Positions 42,628 to 57,600 of a stretch of 64,000 nucleotides of DNA are shown piece by piece. The position numbers and the translations under genes were made by a program. The stretch comes from Mercenaria mercenaria. Taxonomy: Eukaryota; Mollusca; Bivalvia; Venerida; Veneridae. The notes under the pieces were generated by a model. That model saw nothing but the letters and a program-made list of their open reading frames with translations, did no database searches and was not told the origin of the DNA. Numbering within the stretch: the stretch's first letter is position 1; every line of letters starts with the position of its first letter. The DNA is taken from positions 83,307,001 to 83,371,000 of the forward strand of contig NC_069366.1 in the NCBI RefSeq assembly GCF_021730395.1. Reading direction: 5' to 3'.

Positions 42628-45600
42628 CTGCAAATGCACATACAGACAAATGGGACAATTATATGGTAGAGCAGTACCTTAACTCTCACTGATTAGATCT
42701 GTTTATTGGCCAAGTCATAGAGGAATAACTTAGATAACCATTGACCTTTCATTAACAATCCAGAAAGAATTTAAGCCGAGTGATATATTGGACAAGTAAT
42801 TCAAACACGTTTATATAAACACTTGACAATGGAGGCCCCTTCTATGAGACCCTTTCCACTATCAGCTGAACTGTTCTAAAAATAGTTACGTGAACTTCAA
42901 ATGAAAGATTAACGTTGTGTTGCAACCATTTGTTAGGCAACAAATGTTCGATGGCGCATTTCGCAACTGAACACCTACATCTATTGCAGTCCTTATGATA
43001 AAATTACTTCTTTAATTTGTATTAATTAAGCATCAAACTAGCAGTCCTCAAATGCCGTGTGGCGGCTGTAAAATGTCTTACCGTACTTGGACTCAGCGTA
43101 GTTACATTTTCTGATCCTTTAGGACCATGGAGTCCACTCAATCTTACTTTAATCAAATTCAGCTAAAGCCGACACTAAGAGGCATGAAAAGTGTTGCACA
43201 TTTCATTACCTCACATAAACAGACTCAAGATTTTACTAGCTATCACAACAACAGTCTTTAAGTGCCGTGTGGCGATGTAAAACGTCTCTCCCTACTTGGA
43301 CTCAATGTTGTTATATTTTATGGTCCTTTGAGATCATGTAATCCATTCAATTCTACTTTTAATAGAATTCCGCTAAAGTCGATGCTAGGGGTCATGCGGG
43401 GTGTTGCACGTTTCATTACCACTCAAGAACAGAATCAAACCTAGTCTGCTTTTAGTTTGCTTGGCTACGTTCTATGCTTCCATGGAACCATCTTGCACAT
43501 TTAAATTATTAGTAATTAAATCTTTGGGACCCCCAGGGCAGGGCCTTTTTTCACCCAAGGGTAATAATTTGAACAATTTTGGTAGAGGACCTCAAGGCAA
43601 TGCAACATACCAAATATCAAAAGCCTAGGTCTTGCAGTTTAAGGCAAGAAGATTTTAGAAGTTTTTTTCCTATATAAGTCTATGTAAAACTTGAGACTCC
43701 CCGGGGCTGGGTCTCTTTTCATCCCAGAGTTATAATTTGAACAATTTTGGTAGAGGACCACAAGGCAGTGCTACATACCAAATAGGTCTTGTGGTTTCAG
43801 ACAAGAAGATTTTTAAAGTTTTTTCCTATATAAATCTATGTAAAACTTGTGACCCCCGGGGCGGAGCCTCTTTTCATCCCAGGGGCACAATTGGAACAAT
43901 CTTCATAGAGGACCATTAGATGACGCCACAAGCCAAATATCAAGGCTCTACGCCTTGTGGTTTTGGAGAAGAAGATTTTTAAAGTTTTACCTTTCGGTTG
44001 CCATGGCAACCAGAGTTCTTCATGGAATTCAATTCTTTGAAAAAATTTGAAAAGGGGTCACCCAAGGATCATTCCTGTGAAGTTTGGAGTAATTCTGCCC
44101 AGTGGTTTTCAAGAAGATTTTTTTAGAAATTGTTGACGGACGCACGACGGACCACGGACATTGAGTGGTCACAAAAGCTCACCATGAGCCTTTGGCTCAG
44201 GTGAGCAAAAAAGGTAATCAAAAAATATGTTGTTCCTAATCATAATTTCTGTTGACCAAATTCTTGATATTGTATTAACTAATGTAAATCTAACATTAAA
44301 AGAAATATTAATTTAACTTCATTTTCATAAGTATTTCATAAGTATTTTGAGTTCTGTGAAGGCGGTAAGATTAGCCAATATAGTTCCTTAATTCCGGTAG
44401 AGTACTGACTCAGCATTAAGATGGAGGATGAAAAACTACTGACTGTACCTTGCTAACTCGCCAAGGAGATTAATCTCCCTGTCGGGAAACAATCTAGCTG
44501 TAATGGGAAGTCGTGTACACTTCACAAAAAGTAAACTTAATTGACTTCTTAATGTTAATAGACAATTTTGAATTTCTACATAGGAAACAAAATCCTACCT
44601 CTTCCCTTTGAAGCTTCTTTTTAACAGTCGTTCTCATTGCTTCTTGTACCATATTTGCCGTCTGCTCGTCTGGCATACCTTCTGGTGGTGTGACAAGTGC
44701 TTGTCCGACAGTGGAAAAGATATACAACACATCTGACAATATCTTTGTATCCTTCGGAGAGGAGGTATTACACAGGAGACACAGAAGTTCTATGTACTCT
44801 TCAACCTTCGGCTGTGCATCTATTTTGCCTTCCTGTTTGAAGAGTTCAATGACATCGTGTCTGTCATGGTAGAATCCTATTATATTTCTCTTGAGGGCAA
44901 GATCGGAATGGAAGTCTTCAAGTACTTGCCTATGTTGATCAAACAACCCTGTCTTTTCCATTAGCCAGATTTCATTCCTGTTCATCATTTTACCTTTAAC
45001 AATTTCTCCAGGATTTACAACATATGTTACTCTTGCATCAGGAACAAAAAAGACTGGATTGTTCCGCAGCAAATCCTGCAGGTCGTGTTTCTTCAATTCA
45101 TTTCCTAAGTATGCATAAACATGTTTCATGTGCTCCAGTGACGTAAAGAAGCTCGCGGGAAAATCATCCTTTGTCCTCTCACACCACTGTAATAAATACG
45201 ACTTTACAGTTTCCAATGAAACATAATTTTTCAGACCAAGGAACTGAAGGAATGAGCCTGAAGTGAGGTTCTGGTCCAAGTAAAGTACTTTATCTGACAA
45301 CAGATTTTGGACCACGTTTGACTTCAGGTATAGAGTGTTCGGTTCTTTCATCACTATTCGTACCTCACGCATCAAATGACCATCAACTTCTTTTGTTTCT
45401 GCTTCCTCGGCTGGCAACCACTGACAAGTTTGTAACAAAATACTGAGGGAAGTGTCTGTTTCTTTCAAGAGCTTACCTTCCTTATCAACGACATGTGTTT
45501 TGCAATATTTCGAGAAACGACTGTCCCAATTTCTATCTAAGTGTGTACATAAATGTCGCATTTGTCTCTCAAAATGTTCACCACTCGGATATTTGTTGTT

Positions 45601-48600
45601 TTTAATCAGCCCCTCTAGTTCAACACTATAATAATCCTGCACTATATATTCGGGCTCATCTTTTGGCCACAGCAAACTGCTGGCATTCCAGTAACTATTA
45701 GCCTGGAAAAGAAAACATTTGCATATAACAGGAACGTAATATTTAAAGGCTGCAAAATTGAATCTTATAAAACCAGAACTATCACTAAAGGTGATTAATT
45801 TATACTTACAAAAGCCGCTTCGACACCGGATAAGTAAAGTGCGATCGTGACATTTAATCTTAAAGTGTGATCTGGGTTGTTCTTGACGAGGTTAACAACT
45901 GATGGTAGTTTTATAAAAAACAATTGGAGCCGACACAGATTTAAGCTATCCGACATTTGACTACTAGTGTGACCATGACATTGGTCCTTATAACCTGGGT
46001 TGTGCACTCTGCATATGGTCTGGATATGGTTAACAAATGATGCTTATGTCATGAAAATATTTTCACTGGCTAAGAAGACATGTAGCTCACGAATTCAAGA
46101 TATTTGATATTTTATCTCTCAGTGTGACCTTGACATTTACGTTACTGACCCGTTTCATATGCACTGTATATTGTGGTTAATAAATGATGCCAGTTTTATG
46201 AAAATCTTTCAAGCGGTTTAGACGAAACGGAGCAGCCACAAAGTTACGCCGCTTATTTGACGTGTGACTTTGACCTTGACCTGGGTTGTGCACTCTGCAC
46301 GTCGTCTTGGTCAGGTTAACAACTGATGTCAGTTTCAAAAGTCTTCCAAGTGGAGGGGACACGAATTTAAGCTATTTGTCCATTGATTCCAAGTGTGACC
46401 TTGACCTTGGACCTACTGACCTTTCTTGTTTGCCCTGCAAGTCGTCTTGATGATGTTAACAACTGGTGCTAGTTTTATGGAAATCTTCCATTCAGCTATT
46501 TAACTTTGACCTCCAAGTGTGACATTAACCTTTGACATTGCACCATGTCATGACGAATCTAACTGCAGATGCTGGTTTTATGAATATTTTTCAAGCGGTT
46601 CAAAAGGTATGGACCAACGGACATGCGGAGCTCAAAACATCCTTCATATACTTTGTATCTAGGGGTATAATTGGTCATTATGAATAAAATTGTCTTTGTT
46701 TTCGACTTTATCGAGAGCATTAATCTTTCAATAAAAGTTTTAAATAACATTCCATCAAAGTTGCGACACGAACCATTTACACCATAAAGCAAGACATGAT
46801 TAAGAACGTACCAGGTCGTCTCTTTTGATATGAACATCTTTCTTTCTAACAGACAGAAAATCATCAACTCCAAGTTTCCTAAAGAACTCTTGCCAACTTA
46901 TGACCATAGGCTGTGAACACGTGTGTGGAAGGTAACATGGGTCCAGAAGCGTCCACTCATACCCTGAAACATTCAAATCACAGATATTAAAATTCAGTTA
47001 AGATCTGGTGTTAGCTCAATCAAATTTAATGAACTGATTTGAAAGATTGTAGAAATTATTTTAATTATATTTCGTAACTTCACGGACCGAGAAGACCTTG
47101 GTCGGGCATATGCGTTTTTGCACACGAAGTAAAAAGATATTTATATGCTCTTTGCATAAGCATCAACAGTGTGTCTTGTGCCACCAATATAAACAAGCAT
47201 CAGTGTTAGCACTATATGTTTTGCATAGTACTAGTTCTAACGAGTACTTGTTAGAATTTTACTCTGATAAAGAGCATTCTTCCCTTCAAATGCTGATGAA
47301 GAGCACATTTGTCATTTTAAATGCATTTTGTTTTAGACAAGACCAGTTTCTAAGCATCAGGTCTAAAATCAAACGTATACTAGCAATTCCTGATGGTTTA
47401 AAGTGTACTGTATGTCCAATTTAATGTCAAAGACTACTGATTGTACCTTTAAAGATTTCTTGTAGGTTTATCTGGTTCCCATACTGCGGTGGAAACTGCA
47501 CTGGTTCCCTTGACGGATTCTTGTAACCATTATTTGTCATCACCATGGCAACGTCCTTAACCTCATCTATATTACACACTGATGTCTGCTTGTCTGTTTG
47601 CTCTTTGATGTAAACTATATAGGATACAAGAGTACCCTTCGATTTGGACTACAAAAGGAGTAAACAAATTGTGTTATTTCTTTTCGTTTTGCGGCAAGTC
47701 TTCAACAAGTTAATATGATTGAAAAAAATACATGCATGCGAATAAAAAGCGACCAAAAAGTGTACATTATTTCACCTTGCACTGTTTTACATTTTATTTA
47801 TTGTTTTATTAGTAGTTAATTTGTCTTTTTTACAAGTGCAAAATAATTATTCATATAAAACAAATTCTATGTAGACATCTATGGTTATCAAAATGTTTCC
47901 TTATAAACTTACTAAAATCATTTAACCCTTTTTGGTCGAAGACAGACGTTTCCCAACACATTCTCCACTTGATTAGACCAAAACCTTAATCATATGCATT
48001 TGTCAGGAAACTCCACTCGACCAAAGGTTGGAAAACCGCAGGTTTTCTTCTCAGAAAAAAATAGACATCGAGGTTGCTGTGTGAGGAAACATTTACATAT
48101 TTCTTTAATTAAATGTAAGGCAACACACCTGCCAAGCGTCTGATTTTAAAACAGGAATTATATGATGATTGATCACATCAGAGGGAGACAACTGCTTTAC
48201 ACCCAATCTCAACAAGAGTTTGTGAACCTGACTGTTAACTTCAACATCGCCAGTGTTTAGCAGCAAAGGATGAAGACTGTTCACATCTTGTTGAAGATAG
48301 TACATGGGGTCTGAAAGTAAAAAGTACATAAAGTAATAAAAAGAGCCATATATATTTACTATGTCACATGGTATCAAGATTTAAGGCGACAAATATATTA
48401 CACAGACAGTTTTTACAAAAAAAACTATAGGCTCCTTAAGAAATACCTGGCAGTGAAATACTCATCATAAATAATCAAGTAAAACTGAAGGAATTAGATT
48501 GCTTTTTAAAATGATTTAGCTACATACTTTGCCCTACACTATTTTGTTTTGGCGTATAATTTTAAAGTTGATTTAAAAACAACAATGATGTCAATATTTA

Positions 48601-51600
48601 TGACGAGGCAAGCACCTCACCCTTGTAAATGCTCGATAGAATAATTTCATAAAGTCCAAAATGTGGCATATATAAAATATTGGACATGAAAAATTCCAAA
48701 GAAACTGTGCACTTGTATTTGATGCTGCTGATGTTTATTAAGTTTCATTTCAACATGAGTGATACTTTTAGCGGAGTTGTTTTAGAACGTGGCTTTCCCT
48801 GTTGGATATTCTTCCTTGTTTTTTGTACTTCATGTTGATGATGTAAATTATTTATATAAATATAAATATAGAAAATTAATAACGAACGTGACGGAAACTG
48901 TAGGTGTTCAGTACACAAGGTTATACTGTTAAGATCAAAAAGGACCATGTCTTAAAACATCGGCAAGAGAAACAAACGCATATGTCCACTTCATATCGCC
49001 GAAGTACGAGTTTCATTTGCATTGAATGATAACTGTAGGAGATGTTAAGTATACAAGAAAATGTGACAGACAGACTGATGAAGTGGAATAGTCATTATTC
49101 TGATCTAATGATATGAAATGAATCACCTTTTTCACCTTTTCCTTTCTGTCTTTTGGCACTAGAGTTCGGTATTGGATGAAACACGGTTTTGTCCTGCAGT
49201 GAGACCAATTCTCTATTCGACAGTGGTAAAACACGATGTAATTTCAATGTTGGAAGTATGGTATCGTCATGGTGGAATTCATCCAGGCTGCGGTACAAGC
49301 ATGCCATCCATTTGGATATAAGGATTACATCTTCATCTTTACCTGTATTATTCAAATAATCTTGGTAAGATTTTAGTATAGAGCATTGCCTATTATAAAT
49401 AATGGATGCAGTTTTAACAGGAAAACACTTGCCTCTGCATACCTATACAATTACATATGGACAGAACCACCGAAAATGTGTATCATCCCCGCACAACAAA
49501 ACTGTTCGAATTAGATAGTCAAAACACGAGACTTTGTTCAAATTGTAAAAAACAACAACATGAAAATGTTCACTAGCAGTGCTTCAAATTTTAATTAAGG
49601 ATGATAAGATAAAGAAAATCAACTCACAGTGTGTTCCCATGTTCACAATGAGAGCTTTGCCAAGCTGGAACAAGTGGTCAGATGTTAAGGTTTCAATGCC
49701 AAGACAAGAGGTCAAGGCCGGGTTCAACACGGAAGCAATATCAAGGTGCAGGTAGAACAGATTCAGGTGCGCCTCAAGTAGATCCGCTGTTATCACACTA
49801 CGCACGAGAGGATCTCGAACCCTCACGGTCTGGGATGGCATCTTCCAGCTAATCACTCCTTGTAAGAGAGAGAGGAAAAGCTATATGATGACTAGATAAA
49901 ACACAAATGAATTATAGTTAAAATACATATAGATTAGGACTTCATCTATCTGACATGAGCCTTTGGTGCATAGAAAACAACCACGCAAAATAATAACAAT
50001 TACATTTGCAACACTCCTCATACTTGCAATACTGGTGCGAGCAGATCTCTATCATCAAAAACAATGAATAATTTCCACGGATCAGAATGAGTCCAAGAAT
50101 ATGGCGTTTTTACGACCGCCGTAGAGTATTTAACCTTTAGCCTGCTGGTGGCAAGTGATTCTGCCTTTGCAGATCTGCACTGTTCGCCATTCAGTCAGTA
50201 ACTCTTTGGTAAGCACCCCTTTTAACAGTTAATGGTACTGTCCAAACTGAAAGATGGACAAGTTCATTATAGAAATTTAGCAGGGTAATTAAATTAATTA
50301 ATTAATTAAATCTAAGTTTATTGAATCTATTTTATAACACAACGAAAGTAGTAAAACGGTATCTGATAGATGATTGAATTTGTGTCTGTGTGTGTGCTAA
50401 TGTAGGTAAATGTGTGTATGTTGTGTGTGTCATATAAACAACTGTGTCTACTTGTGGAGTGAGCAAACTGCCAACTTTATAGCGTTTCCTCACTGCAATT
50501 GCACGCCGAAGACATTTGAGATGATACCCCGCCCAGTCACATTACAATGAAACCGTGCTTACTAGTCCTAGAACTACGTTCTCAATGCCAAGTGTCATGC
50601 GAGGAAGCTACTAGTATCATTTTTCACGTCTATGGAATGTCGCGGCCAGGGCGCGACCTCACATCCTGCACTCAAAGCAGGTGCACCGCGATGGTTGATA
50701 GACAATCGAGTCTCTTCACCGACTTCAGCGGAAGTGCATTACATACTAAACGAAACTTCTAACGTCGCTTGAAAATATTTTGCAATTCTAAATGTATACT
50801 TTACAAATGTCTTACACATTTAGAGCTATATGTCTGTGATAGCAAAGTTTCAATAAAATCGAATAGTTCACAGGACATTATTTCGTTTACTTTACCTCCT
50901 CAAGTCACAAAAATTCACATGCAAGTAGTGTCTAAACAAAACAAGCAAATATACACATGTATATATATATTAGGATACAGTGGTACAGATAATGACTTTT
51001 CATTGGAATATGGTCATATATCACACCAAAAGCAAATTTGTTACTATCAAAAATTATTGTTTTTTTTTTTCATCACTTTCATGCCTTACAATGAATTCGC
51101 TCGTTTGTAAATTCTACTGATGCAAATTTGTTACTAATACATGACAGGATTCAGAAATTATTCTGTTTTTGTTTTCATCGCTTACAATGAATTCGCTCGT
51201 TTGTAAATTCTACTGATGCAAATTTGTTACTAGTACATGACAGGATTCAGAAATTATTCTGTTTTTGTTTTCATCACTTACAATGAATTCACTTGTTTGT
51301 AAATTCTAAACATTTGTGTGTACTGATGTGACTTTTAGAACTGACGTTGGATCAGTAGAATAAATAAATTAACAAAATTTATTTAAACAACGGAAAAGAC
51401 CGAAGCTTTCGAAAACTATGGACGATTTTTCGCCTAGCTTTTTGAGTGAGCAATGGCAAATGCACTTGAGAACTAGCTATTACAATAAGCTCTTTCTGAA
51501 TGAAAGTTTTTTCGTAAATGATCACTGGTATACAAATAAATGTATCACACGGATCATTCAGTCTCCGGTTATGTTTAAAAGCAGCATTGTAAATGAGCCG

Positions 51601-54600
51601 TCCGTTGACTAGCTTTTACAAAAAGTTAACATTGTTAAAAGATTAACCAACCTTGTTTATTTGGCTGTGTAGGAATGCATGTCTTCGCTTTCAGTTTCTT
51701 AAGTATATCCGAAGCTACAGGCTTAAAGAACTCCATGACTTCATCCTCCATAGGTACAAACTGTAGAAATGCACATACTGCTTCCATACTGCTAAATTCT
51801 GAATGGGTCTGAAATAAATAACATTTGTGGAAACAAGTTTTTTTTTCATATTTGATATCTTACCTTGCATTATCAGAAACTGTCAAATTAATTCAATTAT
51901 AGTGTTATAACCCATTTCAATGATAAATGCCAATCCAGATATAAAACATACAGATTCGGGTTTTAGTATGTGAAAATAACCCAATTCTGTTGAAGTTTTA
52001 GACATAACAGATGAAGTTTAATAACTGAAAATTGTCAAAAGGACAGTAACATACCCTGAAGATCTCAAGTGTGTCTATGAAAACAGTTGGTATTTCATTC
52101 CTAAGCCACTGGTTCCATGAGCTGTCCCTGTCAACATCTTCTCGACTCGATGGCACATCAAAATCACCTACAAAATTAATATAATGCACAACAAAGTCAG
52201 CCGATGATATAACACATAAACGTCAGTAGAACATAATTATGACAGTCTGTTAGAGAATACAGACCATTAACAGACAAGTGTAAATTTAATAAGCACACTT
52301 TCTTATGAATTTAGGAAAACAAAACATTTCATTACCTCTCATGAACAGACTCAATCAAACCAATAGAGAAAAGTGGAAACTTCACAGGTCGACCAACACG
52401 ACAAAAACGAAAATGTTGCAGGCTCGGTTTGATTGAGCCTGTTCATGGACGGTAGTGGAAATGCATGCTACCGTTAACGCCCTCTAGCCCCGGGTTGAGC
52501 AGAACTCAACATTTACACATGTTAAAAGTACAAAAAGCAATTTAGAGACATCCGCAGATGTATTCAAACGGCGGTGAAGTCTACTTTTATCCTTTTTTGG
52601 ATGCATTCTATGCTTCAAAGGGATCTATTTACAGTTTTTATTTTTTTATTCATATGCAAAAACCGCAAGCCTGGAGAAAAATAATTTTGATGGGTTCATA
52701 AGTTAGGCTAGCATAAATTTAATATAATTACCAAACCATAAAAGTATATCAAATTACACTGAACATCTGCATGGTAAAACACACAAATTACCTTGAATTA
52801 TGAACCGGAAACCATAACTTCTCAGTGGTAGAAAAGCAAACACTGGTTGCTTTGGGGGCATCATCTAAAATGATCAATTTAAGAGTATGATAATCCCAAA
52901 TACTACTACTATGTTATCAAAATTGATATCAAAACAAAAGCTGCAAGTTTAAACAACTCGAATTATAAATCAACGATAAACAGTATGAAGCAAGAAGGAA
53001 AATATTAGGCAAAGGAAGAGTCCTCCTTCCCACACCCAACAAGACCATATCTACATACATGAACTATGAAATATATGTATCTTACAGGAGGAAAAAGCGT
53101 TGACAGGTGTACAGTTAAGGTAAGAATATTAAATCTAGCATAGGACATTTGTCAACGAAACGCTTATTAATAATTTCCTACCAATCTTTGGTAAAATAAT
53201 CAAATCATTTACCTGGACAGTACTTTTCTTTCCTTGATTTTTCAGTGGAAATGCTAGAGCTATCTCAGTTGATTCAACCTCGGCCCCAGATTTGGTCTGT
53301 AGTGAGATGTTACTGGCATCCAGCATCTTTTTGATGACAAGCCATCTATCACAACCGTCTGAATGCTGTATTTCTATAACATTGTCACCAACGTCGCGCC
53401 GCTTCATTGTTTGGACCGAATGCTCAACCTGCAGCCGTAATGTTTTTATTCGTGACAATTTAAATGAAATCTTTGGTCTTGTTTTTCTTTAATTCGGTTT
53501 CAAGGCATCAGAACAAAAGTGGACATTAAAATAACATGCACAAAGCAACAAAAGAGCTATAACTCCTCCGAGAATCATGGCCCTTAATTTTGTCTTTTTT
53601 TTTTAAACATATGATGAGCTATCACCTGCAAAGTTTAGACCAATTCCTCTTTAAAATGAAAGAGGTATCCGACACAGTGTTTCGGACATCATACCTATCA
53701 AACGTACAATTTGCGATCTCTACATTTATTTAGGTCACAATAATACAACACAAATGTATCACTGATGCAAAACTAAATCTGAATGATTAAAATAGGTCTT
53801 ATTATTAGAATATTAACTTGCCTTGTTTTCTATAGTGATCTGGCGGAGTCTGTGCAGAAACAGCAGTAGCGACGGGTGAAGGTCATTGAACCTGGCTGCT
53901 AACGTTCGGGTCTGTAACCTCATATCGGTCTTCAGTCTTAGAATGATCTGTGTCATCCATCTGAAAACATCAAATCTTTCGATATCTTGTGTTCTTGGAT
54001 TTCAAGTCATATAAACAAAATTATGAGAATCTCGTGCTTTACAGAAGAAAGATTCCAGTTACCCCTAAACACTTTATGTTAGCAATTACGGTATCATATG
54101 ATCATGTTGTTTGTAGGCAGACACCGGCCATCCATATTCCGCTGAACCTATTGGTGATCTCCTCATATCAGAGAAATCGATTGACTACGAACAATGCTCT
54201 TAATCAGAAACAAAAGTGGAAACAGATTCAAAGTGAACAACATTAAGCATTCAGATATGGCGCCTCACTCAATAGCTTAAAACCCAGGTGGTTCGTTATT
54301 TTTTCTTCAGTCACTGTGTATTTTCTGCTTAAAATGGAACAAATTAATTCACTCACTCATCCTGACTGATCCTCTCCTCCTCTGGTACCCAGTGTGGCAA
54401 TATATATCCCATAGGTCCACTGTTTACATCAAACTTGATATGGTACCCATTGGAATGTACTTCTGGTGCGTCAGTAATTCGGAAAACGGACTTGAATCCG
54501 ATACCTTTCTGACCTAGAATGTTTAAAAGATTGCCAAGGTAACATACCTTTCTGTGAGGGCAATATCGTTCTTGATGGTGGCTCAGTCTGAAGGACTTTT

Positions 54601-57600
54601 GTCCTTGTTTTTGTTAGAGCAGCAAATAGTAGTATATACTGAAACATTTAACATACCTCCGACAAACTGTTGTTGGAAGCATAGACTTTAATTAAACATT
54701 GATAACCTAACATCACCATTTACGTTTATTTGCACTAAAATTCAGAACTGTTTTTTGTTTGTTTTTGTTTCTGTTTTTGTTCTGCCACGCAGACACACTC
54801 ATATGCCATATTGCATCTTTCAAGTCTTTCGTTGATGAGGAAGATCTCTGGTGCCTCTCCAAATTCAACATTAAGACTGTATATTATGGGTCTAAATTAA
54901 GTTGTTATCAAATATTTATTCTAATATTCATATTCAGTTTTGACATAACCTCATAAAATGTGCGTTTTAAGAGTCAGTGTATTCAAGATACATTGAAATG
55001 AAAAATAATAATAATAAAACCACATTTCTGGAACTTAATTTGTACATACCTATATATCCGTATTTATGTTTCCCTTTGGTACTTCTTCCAACATCACACA
55101 AAGCCCTTACATCTTTCTCTCTAAATCCAAGTTCATTATTTAGTACATATATCCCATCATTCTCAATAACAAACTTCACTGACGGACATCCATCTGCAGT
55201 CCTGTTAAGAAGGCTTTCGGGGTAACTATTATCGTCTGCATTCTGTACCAACTCCAGGACAAAGTGTGTATCTTTGCTGTACAAGTCTTTAGACAAACGA
55301 TCCAAACTTCTCCCCAATCTTTCTTGTTGTACCTACAAAAGAGAAACAACGAAAATTGCATGCTACGATATGACAGATTATATTCAACACGTTTTTACTG
55401 AATTGATAAGTTTTAGAATTAAAAATAAAACTCTGACGTTTAATATTTGGCGTTGTACATTTGTCAATAAAATGCAGGCGCGCTCTTGAATATGTAATAA
55501 CCAGGAAAATACAGGAACTGATTGAAAATATTAAACAAGTCTTTTTTTAGCCAATTGCACATTTACCTTAAATTCACCTCGACAATAAAAATACCACATT
55601 TCCTAATCCAGCTAACACTTTACAATAAGGTCACCTTCATAAGTCTTTCCCCATCCTCGTTAAGATGCACACCAACGCCAAACTCATCTCTACGTATCTG
55701 ATTAATAATATCTTCACATGATGAAATTACAGGCTTGTCAGTGTCTACTACCAATGAAGAGTTCTCATTATCCTCATTTTCTGCATCTGAAAGATAGAAT
55801 CATGATATAACATGGGGACTTAATATGTAATTGCGAGCATCATTATCAGTTACTTTTCATTATTGTTGTACTCTAACAAATGTCGCATATTTTACAGAGA
55901 TTTGAATCATCATCCTATCTAACGTTGTAATCAACTTCACATTCATTGGCACGGCAGGATAGCACATCAGTGAATCAGAAATTCCAATATTACATTTGTT
56001 CATGATAAACAATCGGGAATATTACCTTCAGTTGAAATACCATCCTTTTTCTCTCTGTGGTTACGTTCATTATCTAAATGCTCCATGTCCATTTCATTGT
56101 TCATAACTTCTTCATCTTCTTCACCAGCCAAAATCTCATCAACATCTTCTGCATCATATTCATCAACCAATTCTTCATCTTCCTAGTAAAATATAGGGAA
56201 AAGACACGATACTGTCCATTATTTGGTTTAGTTTGGTTTTAAATCATATATACCTAATACACTTTCCAGCTTTGATAGTGGGGAAATACCCAGGTGTTTT
56301 TAATATTATTTCAGGCATATACATCAACTACACAGAACCAACGACTTTCCGCAATCAACAACCTTAGACTGGAAACTAATCTTCCACTGAGCTAACAAAA
56401 CCACTTATAAGGACAAGAAACACCCATGCTTAATTTCTTAATTAAGGAATTTTGTTCATTCCTGCAGTACCTAGAATTTAGGGAAGTCGCCAGAAATATT
56501 CATCGTCCAGCTACCACATGGCATTTATACGTAAATTGTACCTGATATTCATTATCGTTTTCAAAGAAGTCATCCGCCTCGTTTGCTGAAATTTGTACAG
56601 CAGCAGTTGGAGGCTGACATTTTTGTTGAATCACATCTGTCCACTCGTGTATTCCTAGTAAACAGCCTAACTTTATCATCTTGTTTAGATCTTCAGAGGA
56701 TGAGCAGAGTTGTATCAATAGTTGTTTGGATTTGCTTGATCCAACAACCTGTCCCAAAGGTTCAAGAAATAGCTGGTTGGCAAAGGCGACACAGAAATTG
56801 GTGGGAATGCGAAGTAGGCACTGTAAAACGAACATTGCTGCCGAGTGCAGGGTTGCAGGGCCAGCTGAAAATATACAGAATTTGATAAGCCCTACATTTC
56901 TGAATTTCCAGAAAACGCGCTTTTATTTTTATTAGCTCTCAGGCAACATGCAGCGTATGTCTGCATGGAGTCTGAGAATAGATACAGAAATGTTAACCAT
57001 TCAATACCACCTCCGTTCATTTGATCTACTTCCGTCTGTTTTTAAATCAATGTATTATTTGGTTAGCACTAATCTAATATTAACAGCATACATTTATACG
57101 AAAGCTTGTGCATACTTAATATGCTCACCATTTGTTTCAATAGTTGGTTCGCTGGCATGCATCTGTAACAGCACGGTTTTCACGTGTCCTGACAACAAGG
57201 CAATGGGCATACTCTCAACACCCTTGTATGCTATTGCCATTGATACTAAGTGACCAGCGGTAGACACAACATCATGATTTCTCAGTGCTTCGGCAACACA
57301 GTCTGGAGATGTTGTGGAAACAAGTTTGATCAATTCGCCCGGCTTTATCTCCAATGCTAGGAAATCAAGCGTGACAACTTTTCCACCTAAAAATGACAGA
57401 AAGCAAAATTTACAAAGAAATACATTGTAAACATTACAAATTTTGATCAGAACAATATGAAAACGACTAAAGCTGATAATAATTCGTTAGCTAATTCAGA
57501 GGCACAGAGCCTGATAAAACTGGTCGATATAGCGAAGGGAACAGTGGATATTTTTAAATGACATTGGTTTTACTCAGAAGTTATGAGAATTCAGGAAAAT

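Noticed and set aside
50547-50762. 71-codon plus-strand frame in intron 16
   Set aside because: Short, Cys/Ser-rich, no splice context or domain; probably repeat-derived.
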